From assembly GCA_025267735.1 (NCBI GenBank), contig CM046300.1:31195322-31259321 (forward strand): a stretch of DNA of 64,000 nt, in the 5' to 3' direction. Positions within the stretch are counted from its first letter, which is position 1. Each line of letters opens with the position of its first letter. Below the pieces are notes generated by a model, which saw nothing but the letters and a program-made list of their open reading frames with translations, was not told the DNA's origin and made no database searches. This document shows positions 12,961 to 25,558 of this stretch, in pieces. The position numbers and the translations under genes were made by a program. The DNA comes from Mactra quadrangularis (Eukaryota; Mollusca; Bivalvia; Venerida; Mactridae).

Positions 12961-13378
12961 AAAGTACGGTGGCATAGAAGTGACATGGAGATATATTTAT
13001 TTTTTACGTGGCCACGCAGTAGCTAGTACGTGCGCACGCAATAACGTTTACATGGCCACGTAATAGCTTTACGTGGCCAGGCAGTAGCTATTACGTGCGC
13101 ACGCAATAACGTTTACATGGCCACGTAATAGCTTTGCGTGCGCACGTAATAATTGACCAATGAGAGTTGTCGAAATTGGCGGCCATTTTCGACAACTCTC
13201 ATTGGTCAATTATTACCTGCGCACGTAAAGCTATTGCGTGGCCACGTAAAGCTATTACTCGGCCACGTAAACGTTATTGCGTGCGCACGTAATAGCTACT
13301 GCGTGGCCACGTAAAGCTTTTACGTGGCCACGTAAAAAAATAAATATATCTCCATGTCACCCATATGCCACCGTATAA
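12961..13378. mobile_element. Foldback element built from 12-bp ACGTGSSCACGT palindromes
   Basis: The block is a near-complete palindrome centred at about 13169. The outer arms (ACGGTGGCAT..GTGACATGGAGATATA) are inverted copies, and so is the inner segment (ATTGACCAATGAGAGTTGTC). Between them each arm is made of about six short units (ACGTGGCCACGT or ACGTGCGCACGT joined by AATAGCTTT or AATAACGTT). No ORF is present. It is probably a foldback-type MITE. Confidence 0.85.
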
Positions 13379-13860
13379 AAGAGTCAAAACTCAGTAAATT
13401 TCCATTAAAAAACAACTTAGTACATAGTAAAGAATAAATGGTGCATCAAAACTTAACCAAGAAATTTTAAGTAATAAGAGCCATCAAGTTTCAATAATTC
13501 ACTTATTAACATATTGCACTTAAAAATTAACTGAGAACTCGAACGCCGACACTGCCGCATAACGGAGTAGGATAACCCTATTTTTCCGAATAGTCAAGCT
13601 CAAGCTTCACAATACATTGTCTGGTTCCCAGTCGTATTTTGAAGGGTAAAAGTACGTCAGGCAAAGCAGAATAATGGCGGCGCCAATGTATTGTACTATG
13701 TATCGGATAAATCTGTTTTCAAATGAACATTACATAGGCTTGAATCAAAGAAACTTAGTACAAGAATTTTTGTACGTTATAAATAAATGATCAAGATTTT
13801 TTTCGAAATTTCATTTGTTCTCCTTTTCCAGGTAGGAAACTGTTGATTACGAACCCTTCT

Positions 13861-13990
13861 ACATAACTATTCGTCATTCGGAACTCCTCGGCCATTCGCT
13901 ACGAATAACCTCGGACATATTTAGGCGCCATTTTGGAACTAAGTAAACAAATACACGATCGTTTAGGCGATGAGTAATGTTTCGTTTTAG
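13861..13990. repeat. Solo arm of the 50704-50993 palindromic element
   Basis: The segment ATTCGGAACTCCTCGGCCATTCG..., through ACGATCGTTTAGGCGATGAG, to AATGTTTCGTTTTAG matches one arm of the palindromic MITE near 50.7-51.0 kb, in the order of its left half. Only one arm is recognisable here. Confidence 0.65.
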
Positions 13991-14224
13991 TCCGTTAATT
14001 TAAAATAACATAGTTAAATGATATCGCTGAACAATATTTTGTTCAATATATAACATAGAAATATGTTTTGACAAAGATCTGTGTGTTTAAAACAAGAACT
14101 ACTTCGCATAACCGTTAAGTGATTCGCCTCGCGTGGGTAGTAAATACTCAGCTGCCAGGGTAGACCCCCACGAATTCTTCCGAGGATATTCATTCATGAA
14201 AGGTCGAGGTGTTCTGAATGAACT

Positions 14225-15480
14225 ATTCGTATCCACGATTTTTTGTACCAAAGTTTCGGTGTTCTAAGTCCTTTCTTTACATTTTGATTCTTATCCAAGA
14301 ATTGTCTTACCAAACTTTGGTGAAACAAAAAGTTTTAGGACGCAACCTTTTGTAAATATTTCGATTTATACCGAGTAATAATCGTATCAAAATTTTACCG
14401 AGTACAGAATTTGGGGACGATCATTTGACAACATTTCAATTCGTACGTAGGAAATTGCGTTACAAACTATTTTCTAATACAAAACTTTACTAACCCGGTT
14501 TTTAGCACAGTTGGTAGCGCGCCTGGATTTCGAATCTAGTGTCCCGAAGGGACGAATCCTGTCCGAGGAGGTTATACCCTTCCATGAAAATTTGACAATA
14601 ATGTCAATTTACCTCCATTAATAAGGTATATGGAGAAGTTTCCGGCCTTGTGGAAGGGTAGGTGAGTACTGGTTATAGACAATGGTCCAGGAAAGCTAGG
14701 TTAGGTGCGCAGCACGCCGTTATAGGACCTATACAGTATGTTGCTATGGCGTTAAACCCAAAAAAAATAAAGCAAACGAAACTTAATTCACATTCAGTGG
14801 ATTTGTACCCAGGAATTATCGTACTCTGTTTTTAAGGTACGAACATTTTTTACAGGAATAATTTGTTTACATTTTCGGATAAAAATCCTTAGTAGACATT
14901 TCGATTTGTCTCCAGTAAGTTGGTTACCTAATTTTCATGGTACGAAATAATAAGGGGCAAGTAGTCTATTAACATTTCGATTAAAAAAGTTTTAGGACGA
15001 ACCAAAAATTTTTACTAACGATTCGTCCCTTGGAATTTTCATACAAACATTTTGGAGGCGAATTAAAATGTTAAATGGTTTGCCCGATGGATTTGTTTGT
15101 ATATTTTTTCTTTCTGTATATTTAATATATTTTTTTCCTTCCCCATGTCTGTTCGTACCCATTTTTGGGGGCTACGATAAGTTTCTGGAGACGAAACGTT
15201 TTATATTTTCTTAACCAAATTTTCCTGGTGAGAAGATTAGGGTCGAATCGTTTGTTATAACTTTATTCGTGACAAGGAATAATGTACCCAAATAAATCGG
15301 GATGCAAAATGTTTCGAGATCAATCGCTTGTTTACATTTTGATTCGTCTCCAGGAATTTTGTACATTTAAATTTTCCGGGGTACGAAAAGTTTGGGACGA
15401 ATCCAAATAATAACAACCGATTCGTCCTACGGAATTTTGTAACCAAATTTTCCTGGAATGAAGTTTTCAGCAACCAAATC
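14225..15480. repeat. Degenerate tandem repeat (~100-bp unit) interrupted by a SINE
   Basis: Variants of ACATTTTGATTCGTCTCCAG, then GGAATTTTGTACC, AAATTTTCCTGG and GGGACGAATC recur roughly every 95-110 bp on both sides of the SINE at 14491-14768. Divergence is high, so the boundaries are approximate. The short minus-strand ORF in this stretch is a product of the repeat. Confidence 0.6.
14491..14768 (+). mobile_element. tRNA-derived SINE (family A), full-length copy
   Basis: The head has A-box-like TAGCACAGTTGGTAGCGCG and B-box-like GGGACGAATCCTG, as in RNA polymerase III promoters of tRNA-derived SINEs. The body (CCATGAAAATTTGACAATAA..., GGAAGGGTAGGTGAGTACTGG) is shared with the copies at 46190-46466 and 63425-63650. 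It ends in GGCGTTAAACCC plus an A-rich tail. Confidence 0.85.
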
Positions 15481-15487
15481 AACCTGG

Positions 15488-15634
15488 TATAGTCAATTTT
15501 TTCTCAACTGTCAAAGTTTGAAAAATCTCACGGTGATTTATAACTAACTATCTCAAAATTACAAGTGTTAGACAAAGAGCATGAAGTCACCGTGAAATTA
15601 TTCATGGTTTGACAGTTAAGAAAAATCGAACTAG
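15488..15634. mobile_element. Small inverted-repeat element (MITE)
   Basis: About 50-bp imperfect arms begin TAGTCAATTTTTTCTCAACTG and end CAGTTAAGAAAAATCGAACTA. The inner part pairs TCACGGTGA with TCACCGTGA. It is 147 bp long with no ORF. Confidence 0.75.
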
Positions 15635-15829
15635 GCATCTGTTTACATTTTGATTCGTTCCAAAAAATTCGTAAGTAAACTTATAATATGAAAATACAAA
15701 CACACAATTCATACCACCAGGGGTGTGCAGTGGTTCTACAGTATTTTGAGTTTAAGCATAAAAACTCCCCTACAACAGTGAAGTTATTATGACATACATT
15801 AGAGACATTGCTCTCCAATTATAAGTTTG

Positions 15830-16010
15830 ATAAAGTGTCCATTTCTTAAGAAAGATGGGTCCTTTAATTCGCTATACAATTTATTCACATTTGTAAAAAT
15901 CAATTATATATGATAGAAAATCGTTTTAGACCTTAACTATGTGATTCAGAAGAAGTTTATTTTTCAATCAAAAGACTTCATCTCAAGATTAATGTTATCA
16001 AAACTATTGT
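15830..16010. repeat. Dispersed repeat related to 47540-47740
   Basis: Both stretches share AAGTGTCCATTTCTT, a following AAAGATGGG or AAAGTGGGA block, and a later GATCTAAAA/CTTAATTATGT-like block in the same order and spacing. Divergence is considerable. Confidence 0.5.
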
Positions 16011-16020
16011 TTGTTTGTTT

Positions 16021-16110
16021 GTTGGGTTTAACGCCGTAGCAACACATTGTATATGTCATATAACGGCGGTCAGTCAACCCACATACTCCTCCTGGAAAGA
16101 CTAAATCCCT
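16021..16110 (-). mobile_element. SINE 3'-tail fragment (family A, reverse)
   Basis: GTTGGGTTTAACGCCGTAGC followed by CATATAACGGCGG is the reverse complement of the SINE tail at about 14720-14765. The tRNA-like head is absent. Confidence 0.6.
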
Positions 16111-16264
16111 GGATTTAGCTGTTAATCAACTACTAATGGGGGGGTTAATTTCATAGATAGCTATGTGAGACCCTGCTTAAAATATGGTGCCATCAATATG
16201 ATAATATTTTTGTGTACCCCTTTAAAGTCGGGCACGCCAATTTTACACAAAAATAACATATTTT

Positions 16265-16600
16265 TATATCCAGCTGTTATAAATCAATTCTTATAGGCTT
16301 TCAATATATCAATGTAGGTTTGTTAGGCTGCTGAGTTCAAATATGAAGTAAAAATCTAAATAAAACAACTTAATATGGCGGAAAATTCAAAATGGCTGCC
16401 AAAATGATCCAAATTTTGGACATATTTGGGTATTATATTTACTGGGCATTAAATATGCTGAATCATGCCTGCAATATATCGATCTAAAAGTATTTTATGG
16501 TGCTGAGTTCAAATATTTACTCCAAAACTAAATTAAAAAACAAATATGACAGAAAATTTAAAAAAAAATGGCCGCCAAAATAAATCATATTTCAGTAATA
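16265..16600. repeat. Two-copy ~165-bp direct repeat
   Basis: A unit containing CAATATATC, GCTGAGTTCAAATAT, a run of A-rich sequence and AATGGCNGCCAAAAT occurs at about 16290-16410 and again at about 16470-16585. No coding potential is visible. Confidence 0.65.
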
Positions 16601-16639
16601 AACGGCACACTTTAAACATGTTATGCAATTTATAAATTA

Positions 16640-19378
16640 ACTCTAGTTAATGAAATCTTAAGAGAAGACCAAAGTTATGACACTTGATTATACCAGACCA
16701 TTTAATATTCCTTTACGCTACATTCTGCTTCATTACGCCACATTTACTATGGGACGCCGATGTTGTGCGTTAAACATAAGTCACTTGGTACTTCTAGCAT
16801 CACGTGATCTATGTGATAGCAATGTAGTCTCGACATTATTTATTGTAAGGAGTGTGTGCTTCACATAATGATGAAAGCATTAGTTCATAATGATACGTGG
16901 TTCTGGAAAACTCAATCATAACATACCCATAACATTGAAATAGGAACTCAAATTGATAACAGGACCTGATGTTATAATATTTGATCGAGAGCTCCCTACT
17001 CAAAGAACAATTCAGTTCCTAATAAGTAAGCATCTTAGAAACCCCGAATAAATATGTATTGCATTATTCAATTATATCAATCATATCATAGAGACATGCA
17101 TGAGTACTCTACACATGTAACAAAAAATTGAGCTCCTGAGCATGCAGTCCATTGTTAAGTTTTATAGCATCGATCCCGGATCAAATGGATTCCGACTTTG
17201 CGGTATGTTCATAATTATCATATATTATATATTATTATAATTATATTTCCCTGATAAAACCTGAAGCAATCCAATCGGTAAGTATGTCCTATCAGTTGGA
17301 ATCCTTGGATTTTATCATTGAAGTCCTATGTAAGGATATTAAAATACATGTACTTCATCTAATATCTTTTTTGATAATGAAGATATTAACAGAAGTGATG
17401 AATTCAGATATCTCTTTACCTTAAAAATACTTAGCTTGAATTTCAAACAAATAAAATGATTTCCAAAAAGTTATTAAAGACTAATTTTGGCAAATTTGCA
17501 TTGAAAAGTAAGGACAAAATCCGAGTAATCCAACTAATTGGACCTACCTATTTGAAGAGTATACAAGGGGAAATATCTGACTAAAGTCTCTTATTCTCCC
17601 ATCCATTCCTGTATTAAATGTTATTTACCTGGTATAGATCTTCAATGTTTTTTCAAGCAAATCTGTAGCGTTGTCTAGTGGTTACATATAATTGCTAGAG
17701 AAGAACTAAAATAATTTGTTTGAAAGCAATATGCCTACGAGTTGATGTAAATTAATCCACTAAATAAAGATTAATCAACATGATGGCTGTGCAGACATAT
17801 AGATTAGATAGTTAGCCCAACAACATAATTATGTAGATCTGTACCAGGCAAATATCAACAATTATAGTTCGTAAAAATAACATTACGTGTTTATGTAAAC
17901 ATTAAAATAAACTAATCCATTCCAAAGCTAGGAAATAATTGAAAATTAAAGTTGTATAGATCATTTTAACAAAATTAGTGTGGTTGATAAACCACCACTC
18001 AATAATGCTTGTCATGGACGAAATCTTTTCCATTACACCAACAAAACACTCGTAAAACATATTAAATTCAATACTAAATAATGTTTTATTGTCATGCTGA
18101 TCACCCCATGTCGTGGATTAGTTCATTGTATTGTTTACATGAACATTGTTTTGTTTTAGTACGAACTGTATACTAGTAGGGTTATTGATAGATATTTACT
18201 GTAACATCTTCAAGTCAATGTACAAGGCGAGAGTTTTAGCTCTTTTTTGAGCTTTTTTTCATCGGATTTGACAATATTTCAAACGATTTGTCGTACAGAC
18301 TAGATAAAAACTTATAGCATGAACAAATTATAACTTTTCACATCAGTTACTTCCCTCGTTTTTCATCCTTTAAAAAAGGGGGGCAACCGCTGAGATATTT
18401 TAAGTAAAGGTATAGGTACGCTGAGTAAAATTATATTGTTAAGTTTCATTCAACTGTCAGTAGTGCATACATTAACCTCCCTGATTTAAATAGATGAGCA
18501 AAGAAGAACTGTACAGAGTATTTAAAGTCATAGGGGAAAACATGCGCCACTGGCAGTTAAATTAAATTTAACAATTGCATCTACTAAATATTGGGATCTA
18601 CCTTTGAATATTATTTTTAGAGTTCCCAGTCCTATGAGAATATTTAGGGAAACAAATCCTCGCTTAGTACAATAAGCTGAACATGATACAGTAAAATATC
18701 TACCTAGGTAGAAAAAACAAACACTTTGAAAGCACACCTTGTCATTGAGCATTTCATGCCCTGGTGTGCTTAAAGACCATGCAGTTGTAGTTTAATAGAT
18801 ATAAAATACATAAATATCATTCTGATCTTGTAGTCGTATATATATGTTCATAAATAATGTCTGTGACTGTTGCTTTGTTCCTTCATTTGAATACATACAC
18901 TGGCATTTTCTATCAAGCTTGCTTCACTACGAAGATCTTACTGTTAATAGATCTGCAGAAAAATAAAAAAAATATACATCAACTACCATTAGGTTAAATC
19001 ACAATGTACTCGTATAAAGGAAGAATTCCCATAACGTGGATCTCAATTAGAAACTATACTAAAACCAAGAAAACCGTATTATTTGAAAAAACGAAACATA
19101 ATTTAACATCAAATTCACTATACTCACAATATATTTTTGTTTTATTCAACATGAAAGCATATCGCCAGTACGTATGGGAGGTCACAGATTTACAATTGTG
19201 CTCATATGGAACATATAAAGAATTCAAATTCATTTTATCTATCAGTTATTCATTGTAAGAGATAATATTTCATTATACCAGTTATTCGTTATGAAAGTGA
19301 ATTTCGTTTCTGCACCACATGAACTAAATTAGGGTTGAATGTCAAAGTTTTGAATCAAGTAGTTAAATGTTCTAGCAT
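16640..19378. other. Gene-free stretch containing a second MITE copy
   Basis: Apart from the repeat at 17241-17595 this region is AT-rich and featureless. Short ORFs at 16677-16868, 18528-18752 and 19004-19258 show no recognisable domain or conserved neighbour. Confidence 0.5.
17241..17595. repeat. Second copy of the 1738-2105 MITE, left terminus lost
   Basis: It aligns throughout with 1756-2105 (CCCTGATAAAACCTGAAGCA to GACTAAAGTCTCTTA). The left inverted terminus is replaced by TA-rich sequence. Confidence 0.8.
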
Positions 19379-19594
19379 TTTTTTAACGTCGCATTCAACA
19401 CATACATATGTTATATACAAGTCGGCCAGCTCTTCCTAGGTTTCCTTGACATTTTTTTCTATCACTAGTACTAACTTACCCTACCACGAGGCCGACAAAT
19501 TATGTATAGGGTATGACCTGCCGCGACCGGGTTTCGAACCCGCGATCTCCGGATTCGAAGTCAGACATGCTATCCACTACGCTACGGTCGCGGC
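19379..19594 (-). mobile_element. SINE with tRNA-Arg-like head (reverse orientation)
   Basis: Reading the minus strand, a 75-nt tRNA-like head (19594-19520) is followed by GGCCTCGTGGTAGGGTAAG and a GCGACGTTAAAA tail. These correspond to the body and tail of the family A SINEs. The family therefore probably arose from tRNA-Arg. Confidence 0.75.
19520..19594 (-). tRNA. tRNA-Arg(TCG)-like sequence, probably the SINE head
   Basis: It has a perfect 7-bp acceptor stem (GCCGCGA / TCGCGGC), a D-arm with AGTGGATAG, an anticodon loop CTTCGAA giving TCG, one mismatch in the anticodon stem, and a T-arm GGGTTCGAAACCC. The cloverleaf is nearly intact. The SINE body follows directly and no pol III T-run comes straight after it, so an active tRNA gene is less likely than a recent SINE. 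Confidence 0.5.
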
Positions 19595-19699
19595 TAACTG
19601 TGATTCAATACGTCATGTATTATCAAAAGTAATGATAAAATTGGTGTTCAATCTAAAAGATAATACAAAGTTCAATATACATGTTTACAAACTATGACT

Positions 19700-22600
19700 T
19701 TCTTTCCATTATAGCACCGATGTAATGATACCGTAAACGCTTATATTAGAAAATGAAATTTGGAAGTCGTGATTCAAAATCTGTATTTTCATAAGTGGTA
19801 ATAAAATGTGTTCATTCCTTTAAAAGCTTGTAAAAGTTATATAGCTAATGAATTGGTTGATATGCTTCAACTTATATTGAGCAGAAGAAGAGTAAATTCC
19901 ATGTTATATGATACATTTAATATCCAAATTACTTGGTATTGTAATGATATAAGCATTTGATACTACTTTATTTGGATTTAATCAATACTTTATTTGGTCA
20001 TTTACTACTGTTATAATGTCACCTGACATGCTTATTATTTAAATACAGCACAATGAGACGACAACCTCTATATATGGTAAAACATCACGATCATGGAAAG
20101 ATATAACCTGTCGCATAGCCTGATTCGACAAAAATAGCTATATGCTTTCATAAAATTGTTTTCTTTTTAGATATTGTTTGTTGTATTATGTATTGTCTAT
20201 GCATAAATAATAGCCATACATCAAGACATTTCATTTCTTAGTAGGCCTACCACTTCTGCATGGCGATTTTCCGATTTTTGATCGAAGAACTAAACCGCTA
20301 TTATTACATTTTAGTTCGAGTTACACTATAATGAAAAACTTCAATTTAACATATAAATATTACAAGATTAAATATTTACCTTATCAAGATCCTGATCATC
20401 TTAACTTAAGTTGATTCGTGTTGAATAAATTGTGCGATGATTACTACATTCTGTTGTTGGGTGTAATTTAAACATTCTACAAAAACATAAACCAAAAGTT
20501 CAGTTTAAATAAATGAAAGTAAGACAATTTGATAAGTTGCTTTGAAAGTTGACTTATCTGACTTTATCAATCAGAAAGTTTGTGTTGAGCATTAAAACCT
20601 CAGAGGTCATTTTCACAAAAATCTCATGAAAAATATTCTTAAGTCAATTTCAAAAATTTACATTCAAAGCCTAAAAGATATGATATCATATAATGATATG
20701 TCTTTCAAAATGTGTTCATTATCCTACAAAATTGAAGAATATCATAAATTAGTTTGACAATGCATGAAGGTATAATGAATGTTTCCTGCTTTTAACTTGA
20801 TGATTTTTATCGTAAGCTATTTTTTGTGTGAAAATAACCACTGATTTTTATTTGCTAAATCCTCTCACTGATAAATGATGTAGCATAAGTAACCCAACAT
20901 GTTATCTGAGAATGAATGCTGTTCCTTAAAAGGAAGAAAATTTAGTACTGGTGCATCCTATAGGAACGATAGATTAATAGGTCAATTATCCTGCTCACAC
21001 GTTCCTGACAAATCAAACCAAACGCATGGGTGTCTCTAGCATCCTATATCTTATTGTACGCGTCTCTAGCAACCTAGATTGTATTGCAGACATGTAAGTA
21101 ACAGCTGTAGGTATTGATTCAGGTCTGATATGACAAATCCAAATTTAGGTTCTTCAAGAACTCATTTTTCTAATTTATGATAGTGCATAAACTCACACGC
21201 TTCAAAATATTGATGCTTTCTTATTTTTGGATAGGGCGTAAATTTACGTACTTCTGATATGTTTTTTATTCGGTAAATGCAGACGATTCTTCAGAAGAGT
21301 TGGTAAAGTGACGAATAGACAACTGTCGCTGTATGTATACATCGAGTTTGAGCTAAAGTGGGAACGTGCTTCTAATGATTTAGGTATGTCAGCAGTTCCT
21401 GAATTTTGTTAAAATCAGTACAAATTCTAATCATCTAATAAGCAAATTAGCCAAACACACGTGACACTAGGAAAATTTACAGAATATATTTTATCAAATC
21501 AACAAGTGATTATGCTTCCTTGAAATTCTGACTATAACATTATAATATCAAAATAATTGAGGAATAATTCCAATAAACTTACCGCTAGAACGTATATCCA
21601 AAGGTCAGTTTTCCATTTAATCGTAGAATTAACTCAACATGGAACAAATTCAGTCACCTTTAACCCATCTTCATCCAAAGACACCAGTACATACCTAGAA
21701 TATATAATTTACAAGGACCAGAGTTGTGTGACATGTGACCAAAATAATTCAAAATGGCAGATTTTCCTGTTTTTATGAAGCAATAAAAGGAAAATATACG
21801 CTATTTAAATAATAAATGCTGTTTGAAATTAGTAGTAGTAATACATCGTTAACATTTTACGAAGATTTCCTGCTGTTGGTTTACGATATATTTAGTCGTA
21901 AGACTTTATAAATAAAGCCCGTTGCTAAGTATGTGTCCATCTTGTAAAACCTTTTTGTCTTGCCCAATGTTATTGTTCCATAGACATCACTCACAACCTG
22001 AAATAGACAAAACAAGAAAAGAGAAACCCGAAAAAATATATGTAACAAAACAAGTATAGTATATTGAAGATAAAATTAAATAAAAGATAACCAAAGAAAC
22101 GCTGGAGAAAGAACTAAGGAGTAATGGCATAAAAAGGAGATACGGAGCACGGACAAGCATGCATGAGGTACAAGGAGGGGCACGGGCAGGGATTTTTACT
22201 CCATGGGGGTTATGTGGTCCGTTTAGGGCGGTCATTTCCGCTACCATTCCCACCTATTCACCAGGGGTATAGGAAGTCTCTGATCACCATTATTACAAGT
22301 TGGCTGGCTGGCTTACATGAAAATTAGTTTTATCTAGTTTAGACAAACTTATAAATACACGTACTTCCAAACCGACCTGTATCCTGAAACATCCCCTTCC
22401 AGATATTATTACATTCTTAGCCCCTAATCAAAATACAACAAACACTAAATCTAGACAGGCATTTTACCTATATATAAACTCTTCAAAACTTTTATATTCC
22501 CTTTCAAACTTACACTATGGATCAAATTACCCTTACCAAAACTATCCACCTTAACTAAGTAAAAGAGTACCCTATGCAGGTTGTTCCATGATCGCCACAC

Positions 22601-22845
22601 TTGTAATCAACGCCTTGTGAAATTTATAAGCAATACCACGAGACTAAACCATGTGTATTCATTATAGTTCCGACATTATTAAAAAGTTGTTTTTATTGGT
22701 AATACACGGGAGTTTTGTTATATTTAATTACATGTACACATATTCTCGTAAAAGTATTTATATTTCCAAAAGCCTAGACTGAACGAGGCTGACCTGCGTA
22801 AGTTTTTAATGTATGAAATTCTCAATCACTTACAAAATGATTTTA
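19700..22845. other. Gene-free stretch
   Basis: No recognisable gene is visible. A short GC-richer segment at about 22140-22265 (CCATGGGGGTTATG...) shares a few words with 31190-31270 (CCATGGGGGTTGGG), perhaps from an old repeat. Short ORFs in both places show no domain. Confidence 0.45.
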
Positions 22846-24230
22846 AAATATCAATTACGACATAATGACATGTCATCTACCACAAATATATACTTTTCAT
22901 ACGTTGCTTATTGTTAATATATTGAATCTTAGACGCCAGAAAAACAGTTAAGATAACAAGCAAACAGTACTTAAAAAGGCAAGATATAAGAATACTAGTA
23001 TGTCCGTACGAACATTTGGAGGGGGTATACGGCCTCAAATTATTTAAGTATTGCAACTTAAAATGAACCAGGTGAAGATGTTCTTTTTGCGATAGCGATC
23101 AATTGATTTGCTATAGACGATTGGGAGAAAGGTTAGATTGTTTGTATTTTTTCTGTTTGATTTTTTTTCTAAATCGGTCAAAAAATAAGAGCACAGAAAC
23201 CTGTTGAATGAGATAGAAGTGTTCGTGTTTTCTGAGGTTATGGGTTATATAACTTTACTGTATTTGTGCGTATATAGTAAACATATTTTGGGGTGTGGTA
23301 TATATAATAAGTTTGAAAGGGGACTTTTTCATGCCGATAGCTTGGGGACTAGAGAACTGTCTGCATTCATGGATTGTTATTTGTAATTAGTCTGGCTGAG
23401 ATGGAATTATTTGTCTCCAAATGAATGTGAATGTCATTACACCATTATGCAAAGAGTAAGTATGGGTTTTACTGATTGATACAGGGTTTGCAACAATGTT
23501 TATGTACATTGGATTTGTATATGTTCAGGTGGGCAACAATCTGGCGAAACGAAGAATTTGAATGGTGAACAGATCAAGAATTATACAAATGCTGTATTAT
23601 GTGCGATAGGGACAACTATTAAGTAAGGAAATTAGTTTTTAATATCTTGTGCGTAAGGTGACAGCAAAATTATAGTAAACACAAATTTAGATAAAGTTTT
23701 TGACCGATCACATTGTTTTGTAAGATCTTTTAAAATGGATAATAGTCCCCCCTATTTTGCATGAAAACAAAGTGATTTTAAAACATTAATTACAACATAA
23801 TAACATGTTATCTACCATAAATACATAGCTTTCATAATCCAAATCAGTCAAGAAATAAGAGCACAAAAGCCTGTTGAATGAGATAGATGTGTTCGTGTTT
23901 TCTGAGGTTATGATTTATATAACTTTACTGTATTTGTGTGTATATAGTAAACATATTTTGGGGTGTGGTATACATAATAATTTTGAAAGCGGACTTTTTC
24001 ATGCCGATAGCTTGGGGACTAAAGAACTGTCTGCATTCAAAGATTGTTATTTGTAATTAGTCTGACTGGGATAGAATCATTTGTCTCCAACTGAATGTGA
24101 ATGTCATTACACCATTTTGCGAGAAAATATGTGTTTTATTGACAGATACGGGTTTGCAACAATGTATATGTAAATCGGATTTGTATATGTTCAAGTGGGC
24201 GTAAATCGGGCGAAACTTGAATAGTGAACA
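22846..24230. repeat. Large direct duplication (about 0.4-0.7 kb units)
   Basis: 22846-22900 matches 23773-23835, and 23175-23560 matches 23845-24210 at roughly 90% identity by eye, with an insertion or deletion between the blocks. Each copy holds a 60-codon frame starting with TTG. Among the differences between the two frames only one is silent, which argues against protein coding. Confidence 0.8.
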
Positions 24231-24429
24231 AAGCAAGTATTATACAAATGCTTCAGTGTATAAGGACGACAGTGACAATTCTTTGGTAAGGGAATTAGTT
24301 CTGTCAATGTTGTATGTGTCTCTTCCAGTACAGAACTTCATTTATGCCAAGAAAGCAAGTTTAGTTAATGTTTGTTTCTGGACAGTATTATTATCAGTAT
24401 AGTCTTGTTTGTTTGACAAGATGAGATGA

Positions 24430-25558
24430 ATTGAGGTTTTGACGAATATTCAAGAAAGGGTATACAATTTGTAATCTGTTGTAGCTGAGATTGAACTCAG
24501 ATTATAAGGGTATCTGCAATAGAATCTATTACTATTCACAACCATCTCGTAATAATAGTTCGTTTGTTTGAAACAGAATATTAACTGATTAGTATGTTCA
24601 TATCTCGTTATTGAACAACGTAAAATAATATGCGAGCAAAACATTAATTGATAGCAGCGTTTGCAATTTAGACTATTATCAATAATGTAGCTGAACAAAG
24701 TTCGATAAGAAAACATTGGAATAAACAAACAAACGGTTCTATATTGTACTCTAATGAAACTATTCGCTGTACAGAAAAAAAACAACGAGATATTGGAAAC
24801 AATTTACAATGCACATTTATAAGTCCTCAGAATGATAAAATATATCATTACTAAAAAAGTGTTTCTTATACACTATACTTTATATAAATTATTTTCAAAA
24901 AACGGGTTGAAAAAATATGTTTATTAAAATAAATACTTTAAGTAGTAATGAGTCACAATTATCTGTTCATATAAACCGATTCTATGCATAGTTTATTACC
25001 TTTTTAAAAAACAAAAATGTTATTACATTTACATTCTGAGTGATAATATAGCAACAATATCATAATAGTATTAAAAATATAAAGTCATGTTCTATTAAAT
25101 CAACAACCAAACCATGTAACATGTAGATTTGTACCAATTGACAACCTCTGTCTACAGTAAAAATCATAACAAAATATTGGGTTTTATAATCAAATCCCAA
25201 TTGGCAAGTTTGGTATTTTATAAAAAGGACATTAATAATCAAAATAACACGTGTAAATTAAATGTAAAAAGTACCTTCCACATCCATGTACATAACAACT
25301 CAGTTCATTATACAGTCATTATTCATACAATCATTCCATTAGCCAATTTTTTTTAAAAATCCATTTGAAGTTTTCTTTTCCAAATTTGATTTAAACGTAT
25401 ACATGTAAATAGCTCCTTAGTTTGACCTAGCTCTATTTTCTCCATGTCCAATATTTTGCATGTCGTAACATTCTTTTTAGGTATATGGTACTTTAGACCT
25501 TTTAAGACCTTCAGCGAATGGTGCTTCTCAATTGTTTTGTTAATTAATTAATGATTCT
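24430..25558. other. Gene-free AT-rich stretch
   Basis: A 111-codon minus-strand frame (24450-24785) begins at TTG, is Tyr/Ile/Phe-rich and matches nothing I know. I see no splice or promoter context for it. Confidence 0.4.

Noticed and set aside
23204..24056. Two similar 60-codon ORFs
   Set aside because: They start at TTG and their differences are almost all non-silent, which argues against selection for protein.
24450..24785. 111-codon minus-strand ORF
   Set aside because: TTG start, composition of AT-rich noncoding DNA, no recognised motif and no splice context.
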